From positions 1 to 64,000 of the forward strand of contig JAUYRJ010000057.1 in the NCBI GenBank assembly GCA_030696845.1: a stretch of DNA of 64,000 nt. The letters run 5' to 3'. Below are positions 28,389 to 37,213 of the stretch, one piece after another (the first letter of the stretch is position 1; each line of letters begins with the position of its first letter). This DNA comes from Polynucleobacter sp. (GTDB taxonomy: Bacteria > Pseudomonadota > Gammaproteobacteria > Burkholderiales > Burkholderiaceae). The translations under genes were made by a program, and so were the position numbers. The notes beneath the pieces were generated by a model. That model saw only the letters and a list, made by a program, of their open reading frames with translations. It was not told the DNA's origin and did no database searches.

Positions 28389-29758
28389 CCGGCGCGCATG
28401 ACCGCTTCAATTTCATCGGCGTTTACAGGAACACCCCGCGAAATCAGTTCGCAACCGGAGTCCGTTACCACCGCATCATCCTCAATCCGAATGCCGATAT
28501 TCCAAAACGCTTCTGAAACGTCGTCTGCTGGCCGAATGTATAAACCCGGTTCAATAGTGAGTACCATATTTGCTTGCAGGGTGCGCCATGGTTTTTCATT
28601 AGCATCGCTGGAGCCCGGTTCGCGATACGAGCCCACATCATGCACATCCATCCCCAGCCAGTGGCTAGTACGATGCATATAAAAACGCCGGTATGCGCCG
28701 GTTTCGATGGCGTTATCCACGGAGCCAAGTTGGTGGAGTGAAAGTAACTTTTCGTCGAGCAAGCCTTGCGTTAACACCTGCACCGCTGCATCGTGGGGCT
28801 GCATAAACGTATTGCCAGGCTTAGTGGCGGCAACGGCCGCTTCTTGGGCTGCCAAGGTAATGTCGTAGAGTGCCCGCTGCGGCCCCGAGAATTTTCCATT
28901 GATCGGAAAAGTGCGCGTGATATCGGAGGCATATCCATCAAGTTCACAACCCGCATCAATCAGACACAGGTCTCCTGATTTTAGTTCGGCAGCGCTGGCA
29001 CGGTAATGCAAGATGCAGGCATTTGCTCCGGCTGCAACAATGCTGTTGTACGCCACGCTTTGAGCGCCACTATGACGGAACGCATGGAGCAACTCCGCCT
29101 CAATGTGATATTCGCGTTGACCAGGGCGACAGGTTCGCATCGCACGCAAATGCGCCTTTGCAGAAATTGCCGCAGCACGCCGCATCGTTTCAATTTCACT
29201 GGGCTCTTTAAAAAGACGCATCTCATGCACCAAGGCCTCAATGTCACGAAACTCCGTAGGCGCATTGACTCCTGCGCGTGCTTGACCGCGAACTCGATCA
29301 ATCCAATGCCGAAGACGGCGATCGGTTTCCGCGCTACTCGCTAGTCGAACATACAAAGCGGTTTGATCAGAGAGCAGTTTGGGTAACTCGTGATCTAATT
29401 CAGTATTGGGATAGGCATGTTCAACCCCGAGATATTCGGGGGCCGCCTCTGGCCCTAAGCGCATACCATCCCAAATTTCCCGCTCAGGATCTTTTGGCCT
29501 ACAAAACAGATGCGCTATGGCACTGTGCCGATCCACTTGCAAAACCAGCGTCGCGCCAGGCTCCTCAAAACCAGTTAGATAAAAGAAATCGCTGTCATGC
29601 CGGTAAGGAAAATCACTATCACGATTACGGAATTGTTCTTGCGCCGTAGTGAGAATAACAATGCCGCCTCCCGATTGGGCGCGGATACGCTTGGCTAATT
29701 CTGATCGGCGCTCACGGTAAATCGCAGCCGGAAAAATAAGGGATTCAGATGGACTCAT
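28385..29758 (-). CDS. pepP: Xaa-Pro aminopeptidase (M24B)
   Basis: A 457-residue aminopeptidase P that removes N-terminal residues preceding proline. The N-terminal creatinase-like domain (about 10-170) is followed by the pita-bread catalytic domain with all five metal ligands: two Asp in LIDAGCELDGYASDITRTFP, His in HRTSHWLGMDVHD, Glu in TIEPGLYIRP and Glu in GIRIEDDAVV. It overlaps the murU-like gene by 14 bases upstream and ubiH by four bases downstream, so all are translated from one - strand transcript. Confidence 0.95.
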   Translation of the reverse strand: MSPSESLIFPAAIYRERRSELAKRIRAQSGGGIVILTTAQEQFRNRDSDFPYRHDSDFFYLTGFEEPGATLVLQVDRHSAIAHLFCRPKDPEREIWDGMRLGPEAAPEYLGVEHAYPNTELDHELPKLLSDQTALYVRLASSAETDRRLRHWIDRVRGQARAGVNAPTEFRDIEALVHEMRLFKEPSEIETMRRAAAISAKAHLRAMRTCRPGQREYHIEAELLHAFRHSGAQSVAYNSIVAAGANACILHYRASAAELKSGDLCLIDAGCELDGYASDITRTFPINGKFSGPQRALYDITLAAQEAAVAATKPGNTFMQPHDAAVQVLTQGLLDEKLLSLHQLGSVDNAIETGAYRRFYMHRTSHWLGMDVHDVGSYREPGSSDANEKPWRTLQANMVLTIEPGLYIRPADDVSEAFWNIGIRIEDDAVVTDSGCELISRGVPVNADEIEAVMRAG

Positions 29759-30488
29759 AAGATTGATTTAGCTCGTATAAACGCTGTGGCGTACCTACAT
29801 CGTGCCACGGACCGGTATATTTTTCACCGGAGACCTGATTTTTTGCCATGGCTGCACGCAACAAAGGGGCTAATTTAGCGGATTGTCCCGCGCGCAGTCC
29901 CGCAAATAGGTCGCGGTGGTAAATCCCTATGCCAGAGAAGGTGAGGGGGTACTCTGATGGGCTAGTTGGGTCAGATGGCGCATCCCTTACTACATCGCCT
30001 TCGAGGTAAAAGTCGCCCTGGGGGTGTTGGGGTGGATTTGGCACCAGAATTAAGTGCGCTAGAGGTCTGGCTCCACCATCAAGACGTGCCTGAAATTGGT
30101 TTAGTAAGGTGGTGAGAGGAAAACCGGGGGTGAATACATCGCCATTTATAACTAAAAAATACGGCTCTGGATTAATGAGGGGCAAAGCGCGACCAATGCC
30201 TCCTGCTGTTTCTAGGGCGCTCTCTTCGGGCGAATACTGAATTTGGGCACCCCAGCTCACGCCATCACCGAATGCGGCTTCAATTTGCTCACCCAGCCAT
30301 GCATGGTTAATCACAATGCGCGCAATGCCTGCAGCAACCAAAGCTTCAATATGCCACTGCAAGAGGGATTTATTTTGAATGGTTAATAATGGTTTTGGTG
30401 TTGAGTCGGTGAGTGGGCGCATGCGTTCTCCTCGGCCGGCTGCGAGTAAAAAACACGGCATGGAAATTGAAAAGGCGGGGCAATCCAT
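29745..30488 (-). CDS. murU: N-acetylmuramate alpha-1-phosphate uridylyltransferase
   Basis: A 247-residue nucleotidyltransferase of the type that makes UDP-MurNAc directly from MurNAc 1-phosphate in the Pseudomonas peptidoglycan recycling route that bypasses MurA/MurB. The nucleotide-binding signature LLAAGRGERMRPLTDSTPKP is at about 14-33 and a catalytic VINGDVF near 112. I annotate from the ATG at 30488, preceded by AGAG and 8 bases after amgK; a second ATG at 30461 matches the usual protein start better but has no ribosome-binding site. The adjacency to amgK is the main support for MurU over a sugar-nucleotide enzyme of other specificity. Confidence 0.88.
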   Translation of the reverse strand: MDCPAFSISMPCFLLAAGRGERMRPLTDSTPKPLLTIQNKSLLQWHIEALVAAGIARIVINHAWLGEQIEAAFGDGVSWGAQIQYSPEESALETAGGIGRALPLINPEPYFLVINGDVFTPGFPLTTLLNQFQARLDGGARPLAHLILVPNPPQHPQGDFYLEGDVVRDAPSDPTSPSEYPLTFSGIGIYHRDLFAGLRAGQSAKLAPLLRAAMAKNQVSGEKYTGPWHDVGTPQRLYELNQSYESI

Positions 30489-30496
30489 GGCGCTCT

Positions 30497-31504
30497 TTAT
30501 TTGATGGAGCTGATTGGATTGGCGCGCTCCAAAATACGAGCCAATGGCTTTAGTTCTATGTACCGGTTGGCGGTAGCTAAAGCGTACTTCAACACCAAGG
30601 GAATATCCTCAAGGTAGGCGTCTTTGCCATCGCGATGATAAAGGCGCGCAAAAATCCCCAACACTTTAATATGACGCTGTAATCCCATCCACTCAAAGTC
30701 GCGATAGAAATCGCCAAAGTCGGCACGTACCGGCAATCCATTTTGACGACCCATATCCCAGTAACGCGCGACCCAATCGATGACACGTTCTTCGGGCCAC
30801 TCTATGTAGGCATCGCGCCAAAGAGAAGCAGCATCGTATGTAATCGGTCCGTACACCGCATCCTGAAAATCCAATACACCTGGATTGTGCATTTCTGTAA
30901 ACATGAGATTACGGGAATGAAAATCGCGATGGACATAAACCCGTGGCTGTGCGAGATTATTATCGATGATTAGTTTGAATGCAGTACTCAAATATTTTTC
31001 TTCATCTGCGGTCAACTCGAATTGCAGGTGTTTTTTGAGGTACCACTCGGGCAGTAGATCCAATTCGCGTTGTAACAGTGCCTCTGAGTAGTCTGGTAAG
31101 ACCCCCGCCTTGCTGGCGGATTGCATTTTTACTAAGGTGTCGATGGCGTCGGCATACAGTGCATCCGCACTGGATTCCTGCAGCACCGAAAGATAGGTTT
31201 TTGAACCTAAATCATTTAGCAGCAAAAACCCTTCTTTTATATTTTTCTCCAATATGCGCGGCACATGAAGTCCGGCTTTTAGCAGTAAATCCGCCACCTC
31301 AATAAAGGGCCCAAGGGGTTCAAATTGAGGTGGTGCATCCATCACAATTAGGGTAGGAAATAGGGGGTTTTGGCTATGAAGCCGAAAATAGCGCCGAAAG
31401 CTCGCATCAGAGGATGCGGGGGCAAGCGAAGGCAGGTCTAGCTTCCAGCTGGCAGGCAGCCCTTCTAGCCACTGACGGAGGGTATTTAGGCGGGTATTTG
31501 GCAT
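30497..31504 (-). CDS. amgK: Anomeric sugar kinase AmgK (N-acetylmuramate/N-acetylglucosamine kinase)
   Basis: A 335-residue aminoglycoside-phosphotransferase-fold kinase that phosphorylates MurNAc (and GlcNAc) at the anomeric position, feeding murU. The Brenner-type catalytic motif VYVHRDFHSRNLMF (near 191-204) and the metal-binding GVLDFQDAVYGPITYDAASL (near 211-230) are intact. It is the first gene of the - strand run that includes murU, pepP and ubiH, and stands divergent from lptD across only 32 bases, the order seen in Pseudomonas and many betaproteobacteria. Confidence 0.92.
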   Translation of the reverse strand: MPNTRLNTLRQWLEGLPASWKLDLPSLAPASSDASFRRYFRLHSQNPLFPTLIVMDAPPQFEPLGPFIEVADLLLKAGLHVPRILEKNIKEGFLLLNDLGSKTYLSVLQESSADALYADAIDTLVKMQSASKAGVLPDYSEALLQRELDLLPEWYLKKHLQFELTADEEKYLSTAFKLIIDNNLAQPRVYVHRDFHSRNLMFTEMHNPGVLDFQDAVYGPITYDAASLWRDAYIEWPEERVIDWVARYWDMGRQNGLPVRADFGDFYRDFEWMGLQRHIKVLGIFARLYHRDGKDAYLEDIPLVLKYALATANRYIELKPLARILERANPISSIK

Positions 31505-31513
31505 ATCGATTCG

Positions 31514-31519
31514 TATAAT
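31514..31519 (+). promoter_or_regulatory. -10 element in the lptD/amgK divergent gap
   Basis: TATAAT at 31514-31519 is a perfect -10 for lptD, with a predicted leader of about 10 bases. The same TATAATA read on the other strand gives TATTAT, a possible -10 for amgK. No good -35 is seen on either side, and the whole gap is 32 bases. Confidence 0.35.
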
Positions 31520-31536
31520 AAGTCGGGTCTGGAACT

Positions 31537-34014
31537 ATGAGTCATTATCGCCGTCGCGCCGGCCTTTGCGCCCCCTTCTTTTTTACCCCATCTTTGCGCG
31601 CGATGATGGGGTGCGCTTTGCTGTTTTTTTCGCCTTTTTTAATTGCGCAGGCGCCTGTTTCAGGCTTGTCCTCGTTGCAGAGTAATTCATCAAACTTTGT
31701 CCTGTTACCTGACCGTGGCAATGTCAGTGTTTTAAAGTTAGACGATCAATTGCGCGAGGGTAAACCCATTGCCGATGATCAGGCTTTAACTTTTACTTTC
31801 AGCGAATCGATCGAGGGGGTGGTAGATCGTGAAATGAAACTGAAAGGCCGCGCGCAAATTCGTCGCAATGGCGCAGTCTTGAAAGCCGATGAAATTATTT
31901 ACCACCCCGATACCGATATTGCCGATTTAATTGGTAATGCGGAAATGAGTAAGGGCAACTCGACGTTTAAGGGGCCGAAGGCGAGTTTTAAAGTCGATGC
32001 GCGTCAAGGTGAAATGCAAGAGCCATCCTATGAACTTCGCGACAACCGATCAAGCGGCACTGCAAAAAAGTTGACGATTGAGTCAGCTGATATTTTTGTC
32101 TTTGATAAGGGTACATACAGCACCTGCTCACCCGATAACCTCGATTGGTACTTTACGGCCAATCGAATGGAAGTGGATAATGAACAAAAAGAAATGACAG
32201 GCACGCATGGCGTGATGCGTTTTTTTGATGTGCCGATTGCGTATGTGCCGTACTTCAGTGTGCCAACGTCCAATCAACGCCGCTCGGGATTACTTGCTCC
32301 GGTTGCTGGCTACAACTCGAATAACGGTATTGATATTACTCAGCCCTACTATGTCAATATCGCGCCAAATCGCGATTTGCTTTTATTGCCCCGCTTCATG
32401 AGTCATCGCGGAACGCAATTGGCCACATCCTACCGATATATAGATCCAAAATACTCGGGCACCATCAATGGGGAGTACTTGCCTTATGACAAAATACTCG
32501 GTCGTGATCGTTGGCGGTACGACTGGCAGCAGCGCCAAAGTATTGCGCCCAATTGGAACGCCTATGCGAACGTGTCGCGTGTATCCGATAACACCTATCC
32601 AATTGACTTTTCCAGAAGTTTGGCTGGCGGTATTACCAATCAATTTAGGCAGGAGTTAGGAACCACATCCTTGATTAAGGGCTGGAATGTCTCGGCGCGG
32701 GCGATGACATTTCAAACTTTACAGCCAGATCCCACGGTGACTGTGCAAGCACCTTACAACATCTTGCCGCAAGTCATCGCTTCGTATAACAGCCAGAACG
32801 CCTTACTTTCGCCAGATCGCAGGCAGCAATTTGTAACTCTGCCTACCGGCCCTCAGGTCAGTTTTTCCAGTGACTTTACGCGCTTTGCTTACAACATTAA
32901 TGGGAATTTAGCAGCGACTGCACCGGGGGTATTCAGTCAAGCTGACCGAACCGTAGTAAAGGCGGCAGTGGCCATGCCCAAAATAACGCCAGGCTACTAT
33001 ATCAAGCCAAAGCTCAGTATCCAGTCTAATAATTACAACGCAACCGCTTTTACCCCAGGATTCCAGCCTGCGCAAGGCTTTACGATTCCAACCTTCAGCT
33101 TGGATTCTGGCTTGGCGTTTGAGCGCGAGGCAGCCGAATTAAAGGGCTTCTTTGGTCGGGACATGCTGTTGACGATGGAGCCACGCGCTTTTTATGTTTA
33201 CACACCATTTCAAAGCCAGGCGGATACGCCTTTATTCGATACGGCTGATGCCGGTTTTGGTATTACCCAAATTTTTAGTGAAAATACCTTTGTGGGTAAT
33301 GATCGTATTGCTGATAACAACAAACTGACCATGGGTGTCACTAGCCGCATGATTGAGGCGGCAACGGGAACCGAGAGGGCGAATGTGACCTTGGCCCAGC
33401 GGCAGGACTTTGCCGGTCAAAGAGTAGGCCTAACCAGCACGATTCAAAACCCGACTACCTACTCCGACACCTTGGGAACGGGTTCGGTGCGTCTCATGGG
33501 TAACTTTAACGTGGATGTATTTGGGCAATACAACACCCAGCTTAATCGTTTTGTACAAACGACGGTAGGCGGTAGTTGGCGACCCACTATGGGGCGTAGC
33601 CTCAACTTTGGCTATCGAAATGTATGGAGTCCGCCAGTAGCCGCCTCACCAGAAAATAACTTGGCAGGAACGCTTGGCACAACAACAACGGATCAGTACA
33701 ACGTTTCTGGACAGTGGCCACTTACGCGGAAGATTTCCGGCCTAGGTCGTTGGGGATACGATGCCCTGACAACCAAGACCTTGAACTTAATGGCTGCTAT
33801 GGAATATAAAGAAGATTGCTGGACGGCGCGTGCTGCATATTCACAAATTCGCAATACTTCTCAAATCACTACTACCCAGGTCCTTTTTCAAATAGAATTT
33901 AGGGGATTTGGTGCTGCTGGAAGCAATCCAGTTGATATCATGAGGTTGAATGTGCCTGGGTATATGCCAACCACCAAGACCATTCCTCCTTCCATTTACG
34001 AGAACTACCAATGA
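31537..34014 (+). CDS. lptD: LPS-assembly protein LptD
   Basis: An 825-residue outer-membrane beta-barrel that inserts lipopolysaccharide into the outer leaflet with LptE. It has a signal peptide (hydrophobic 24-38, cut after AQA), a periplasmic LptA-like beta-jellyroll (about 75-200, with LKGRAQIRRNGAVLKADEI) and the C-terminal LptD barrel (about 240-825). The mature protein has only two cysteines, Cys197 in TYSTCSPD and Cys761 in KEDCWTA, enough for one interdomain disulfide instead of the two of Escherichia coli. The start at 31537 lies just after a -10 element. It overlaps surA by four bases. Confidence 0.95.
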   Translation: MSHYRRRAGLCAPFFFTPSLRAMMGCALLFFSPFLIAQAPVSGLSSLQSNSSNFVLLPDRGNVSVLKLDDQLREGKPIADDQALTFTFSESIEGVVDREMKLKGRAQIRRNGAVLKADEIIYHPDTDIADLIGNAEMSKGNSTFKGPKASFKVDARQGEMQEPSYELRDNRSSGTAKKLTIESADIFVFDKGTYSTCSPDNLDWYFTANRMEVDNEQKEMTGTHGVMRFFDVPIAYVPYFSVPTSNQRRSGLLAPVAGYNSNNGIDITQPYYVNIAPNRDLLLLPRFMSHRGTQLATSYRYIDPKYSGTINGEYLPYDKILGRDRWRYDWQQRQSIAPNWNAYANVSRVSDNTYPIDFSRSLAGGITNQFRQELGTTSLIKGWNVSARAMTFQTLQPDPTVTVQAPYNILPQVIASYNSQNALLSPDRRQQFVTLPTGPQVSFSSDFTRFAYNINGNLAATAPGVFSQADRTVVKAAVAMPKITPGYYIKPKLSIQSNNYNATAFTPGFQPAQGFTIPTFSLDSGLAFEREAAELKGFFGRDMLLTMEPRAFYVYTPFQSQADTPLFDTADAGFGITQIFSENTFVGNDRIADNNKLTMGVTSRMIEAATGTERANVTLAQRQDFAGQRVGLTSTIQNPTTYSDTLGTGSVRLMGNFNVDVFGQYNTQLNRFVQTTVGGSWRPTMGRSLNFGYRNVWSPPVAASPENNLAGTLGTTTTDQYNVSGQWPLTRKISGLGRWGYDALTTKTLNLMAAMEYKEDCWTARAAYSQIRNTSQITTTQVLFQIEFRGFGAAGSNPVDIMRLNVPGYMPTTKTIPPSIYENYQ

Positions 34015-35450
34015 CGTTTTGTTTGAACCGCCTGCTTAAATCCATTCAATGCTGTGCAGTTTTTGTAGCACTTGGTTTGGGGTCTCTTGCCATAGCGCAA
34101 GATGCGAGTAAAACGAGCGCCCCCCAAGAAAGCAAAATTCGTGATATCGACGGCGTTGCTGCAGTGGTTAACACGGGTTATGTGACACGGAAAGAAATCG
34201 AAGATCGCATTGCCACCATCAAAAAGCAAGGTGCGGCTAGCGGCGCAAAGATGCCCGAGGGAGACGCGCTGCGCAAACAGGTATTGGATCGCTTGATTTT
34301 GGAAAAGATTCAATTGCAAGATGCGGAGCAAAGCGGCATCGCCGTTAGCAATGCCGAGCTCGATAAAATCATTGCGGATATTGCCGCGCGCAATAAACTC
34401 AGCTTGGCCGACTTTAAGGCAACCGTGATTAAATCCGGCACTACCTTCGAGCGCTATAAAGATATGCTGCGCGACGATATTATCGTGACTCGATTTCGTG
34501 AGCGTGAAGTGGATTCGCAAATCAAGATTTCCGATGCGGAGATCGATAACTATATTAGCGAACGTACTCGCAGCATGAATGCGCCCGCCCCTAGTCAGGC
34601 TGCAGGTGGACCGGAAGAAATCGATGTGGCGCAAATCTTTGTTCCCGTTGAGGCTAGCGCTGGCGCTGGGGCTCAGGCTGAGGCCCGCAGAAAGGCAGAG
34701 TCTCTATTGCGTGAGGCGCAAGGTGATGTAGACTTTTTGCAGCTTGGCGCGATGGCGGCTAAAGAGAATCCCAAAATCAAGTTTCAGGATCTGGGTTATC
34801 GCACTCCCGATCGATTGCCGCAGCTCTTTTTTGAGGCGGTACGTAATGTCGGCCCCGGTCAAGTAGCTGGCGCTGTCGTTAAAAGTCCAGCCGGCTTTCA
34901 CGTATTAAAAGTGCTGGATAGGCGCTCTATGGCGGCGGCCCCAAGTCAAGCGGCACCAGAGCCAGTTGGCGATACCACCCCCAAAAATATTACGATTACG
35001 GAAACCATGGCGCGCCATATTTTATTGCGCCATCGGGCAGGCGTGACCGATGCGGATGCCGAGCGGAGATTAACGGGCTATCGCGATCAGATACGGGCTA
35101 AGACGTCTGATTTTGGCGACCTGGCAAAGAAACATTCCGAGGACGGGTCGGCTGCCAACGGCGGTGTATTGGGCTGGATGGCGCCTGGCCAGTTGGTACC
35201 AGAGTTTGAATTGGCTATGAATCGCTTGCAAATTGGCGAAGTGAGTAATCCAGTCAAAACCGAATTTGGTTGGCATTTGATTCAAGTGCTTGAGCGCCGT
35301 GATGCGCAGTTGACGGTAGAAAAGCAGCGTGAGTTTGCTAGAGCCGCTATTCGTGAGCGTAAATTTGAGCAAGCCTACCAAGACTGGATTCGTCAATTGC
35401 GGGACACAGCAACGGTAAAAATATTGAATCTAGACGATGCCCCTCGTTGA
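34011..35450 (+). CDS. surA: Periplasmic chaperone / peptidyl-prolyl isomerase SurA
   Basis: A 479-residue periplasmic chaperone for outer-membrane proteins, including LptD. Signal peptide about 1-29 (ending SLAIAQD), SurA N-domain (about 45-180, DGVAAVVNTGYVTRKEIEDR), a first diverged parvulin domain (about 200-305) and a second canonical one (about 330-440, ARHILLRHRAGVTDADAE, HSEDGSAANGGVLGWMAPG). The ATG overlaps the lptD stop (ATGA). The second parvulin domain is normally the one with isomerase activity. Confidence 0.95.
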   Translation: MTFCLNRLLKSIQCCAVFVALGLGSLAIAQDASKTSAPQESKIRDIDGVAAVVNTGYVTRKEIEDRIATIKKQGAASGAKMPEGDALRKQVLDRLILEKIQLQDAEQSGIAVSNAELDKIIADIAARNKLSLADFKATVIKSGTTFERYKDMLRDDIIVTRFREREVDSQIKISDAEIDNYISERTRSMNAPAPSQAAGGPEEIDVAQIFVPVEASAGAGAQAEARRKAESLLREAQGDVDFLQLGAMAAKENPKIKFQDLGYRTPDRLPQLFFEAVRNVGPGQVAGAVVKSPAGFHVLKVLDRRSMAAAPSQAAPEPVGDTTPKNITITETMARHILLRHRAGVTDADAERRLTGYRDQIRAKTSDFGDLAKKHSEDGSAANGGVLGWMAPGQLVPEFELAMNRLQIGEVSNPVKTEFGWHLIQVLERRDAQLTVEKQREFARAAIRERKFEQAYQDWIRQLRDTATVKILNLDDAPR

Positions 35451-36414
35451 TTTAGTAATCACGACAGGTGAGCCTGCAGGCATTGGTCCGGCAGTCTCGA
35501 TAGAGGCGGCGCAGGCATTTTTACGGGAGCAAGGCGATGTTCGCATTACTCTTCTAGGTGATCCAGTTCTTTTTGCCGGCATGGCGCCCTCAGAGCGTTT
35601 GCTGCTAGAACCCATTCAATTAAGCGCTAATGCCGTGCCAGGCGAGCTGAACGCAGCGAATGCGCAGTATGTACTCTCATTATTAGATGCTGCGGTGGAT
35701 GGGTGCCGCACCGGGCGTTTTCACGCCATGGTGACTGCGCCAGTACACAAAGGCATTATTAACCAGTCCGGAATCCCCTTTACGGGGCATACAGAGTATC
35801 TCGCTGCGCGTTGCCATGTGGAGCGTGTAGTGATGATGCTTTGTGCCAATCTTCCCGCTGGCTTATTTGGATTAGACCAGCCGCTTCCATTGCGCGTAGC
35901 CTTAGCCACGATTCATTTGCCACTGGCTGAAGTGCCAAGGCAAATCTCGATTGCATCGGTGCTGGAAACCATCCAGATTGTGGATCGGGATTTAAAGGAT
36001 CGTTTTGGTATTCGCTGTCCACGCATTCAGGTGGCTGGGCTCAATCCGCATGCTGGAGAAGGAGGCTATCTGGGAACAGAAGAAATTACCCTTATTAGTC
36101 CCGCTATTATGCAAGCCAAGCAACTGGGTATTGCGGTAGAAGGGCCTTTTCCGGGCGATACGATGTTTGATTTGCGCCCTCGAAATAGGGTGGATGCATA
36201 TATTGCGATGTACCACGATCAAGGTTTGGCGCCGTTTAAGCTAGTAAGCTTCGGGGGTGGTGTTAATGTTACTTTAGGCTTGCCGATTATTCGGACATCG
36301 GTCGATCACGGAACTGCCCTCGATATCGCCGCTCAGGGTAGTGCGGATTCGGGAAGCATGCTAGAGGCTTTGCGCCTTGCTTTTCAGCTCGCACAAAATC
36401 AGGCAAACGCATAA
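35437..36414 (+). CDS. pdxA: 4-hydroxythreonine-4-phosphate dehydrogenase
   Basis: A 325-residue NAD-dependent enzyme of pyridoxal phosphate synthesis. The family start LVITTGEPAGIGPAVSIEA is present, and the three metal-binding histidines are seen in PFTGHTEYLA (near 117), AMYHDQGLAPFK (near 259) and TSVDHGTALDIA (near 290). Its ATG lies 14 bases inside the end of surA, and the stop is one base before the rsmA start, so lptD-surA-pdxA-rsmA is a tightly coupled operon. Confidence 0.95.
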   Translation: MPLVDLVITTGEPAGIGPAVSIEAAQAFLREQGDVRITLLGDPVLFAGMAPSERLLLEPIQLSANAVPGELNAANAQYVLSLLDAAVDGCRTGRFHAMVTAPVHKGIINQSGIPFTGHTEYLAARCHVERVVMMLCANLPAGLFGLDQPLPLRVALATIHLPLAEVPRQISIASVLETIQIVDRDLKDRFGIRCPRIQVAGLNPHAGEGGYLGTEEITLISPAIMQAKQLGIAVEGPFPGDTMFDLRPRNRVDAYIAMYHDQGLAPFKLVSFGGGVNVTLGLPIIRTSVDHGTALDIAAQGSADSGSMLEALRLAFQLAQNQANA

Positions 36415-36415
36415 G

Positions 36416-37204
36416 ATGCATCAGGCACGCAAACGCTTTGGCCAAAACTTTTTGAAAGACGAGGGCATTATTCACGCCATCGTGAGTTTGATTGGGCCCG
36501 GGAGTGAGGATGCGATTATCGAAATTGGACCAGGTCTTGGTGCATTAACGAGGCCCTTACTGTCGAATTTAGATCGCCTGGACTTACTCGAGATTGATCG
36601 AGATCTGGTGGCCTACTGGCGCAAGCAAGCGCTACCTGGTATTGATGTCACCGAGGGCGATGCATTACTATTTGATTTTCTTGCATGGGCAAAGGCGAAG
36701 CGGGCAGGTGGCGCTAAGCAAGTGAAAATCGTGGGCAATTTGCCCTACAACATTTCTTCTCCTTTGCTTTTCCATTTGGTTGCGGCAGCCGCAGAGGTCA
36801 GTGAGCAAGTATTTATGCTTCAAGCTGAGGTGGTAGAACGCATGGTCGCGCAAGCAGGTTCGTCGGAGTACAGCCGCTTGTCAGTGATGCTGCAGGCACG
36901 GTACCACCTTGAACACGTATTGGATGTGCCGCCGGAGTCGTTTGATCCGCAACCCAAAGTCAATTCGGCTGTAGTACGTATGATCCCCAGGAGCGACTTC
37001 AATGTGTCCTTAGCCGAGTGGCGCGCTTTGGAAAAAATTGTGGCAGCCGCGTTTGCCCAGCGACGAAAAATGTTGCGTACTAATTTACAAGACTATATCG
37101 AGCGATTGGATATAAGTGATGAAGAGCTGACGCAGCGCGCTCAAAATATTGCGGTAGAGCGGTATCTAGAGTGGGCTGCAATTCTGGCGAAATCAAGCCA
37201 ATAA
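36416..37204 (+). CDS. rsmA: 16S rRNA (adenine(1518)-N6/adenine(1519)-N6)-dimethyltransferase
   Basis: A 262-residue KsgA-type methyltransferase that dimethylates two adjacent adenines near the 3' end of 16S rRNA. It shows the family start ARKRFGQNFLKD, SAM-binding IIEIGPGLGALTRPLL (about 36-51), the catalytic VGNLPYNISSPLLFHL (near 105-120) and the RRKMLRTNL motif in the C-terminal domain (near 217). I start at the ATG at 36416, one base after pdxA; an upstream TTG would lie inside pdxA. Last gene of the lptD operon, convergent with plsC. Confidence 0.96.
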   Translation: MHQARKRFGQNFLKDEGIIHAIVSLIGPGSEDAIIEIGPGLGALTRPLLSNLDRLDLLEIDRDLVAYWRKQALPGIDVTEGDALLFDFLAWAKAKRAGGAKQVKIVGNLPYNISSPLLFHLVAAAAEVSEQVFMLQAEVVERMVAQAGSSEYSRLSVMLQARYHLEHVLDVPPESFDPQPKVNSAVVRMIPRSDFNVSLAEWRALEKIVAAAFAQRRKMLRTNLQDYIERLDISDEELTQRAQNIAVERYLEWAAILAKSSQ

Positions 37205-37213
37205 GGTGTTTGG

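Noticed and set aside
36377-36415. TTG start giving a longer RsmA
   Set aside because: Lies inside pdxA; ATG at 36416 gives the conserved N-terminus.
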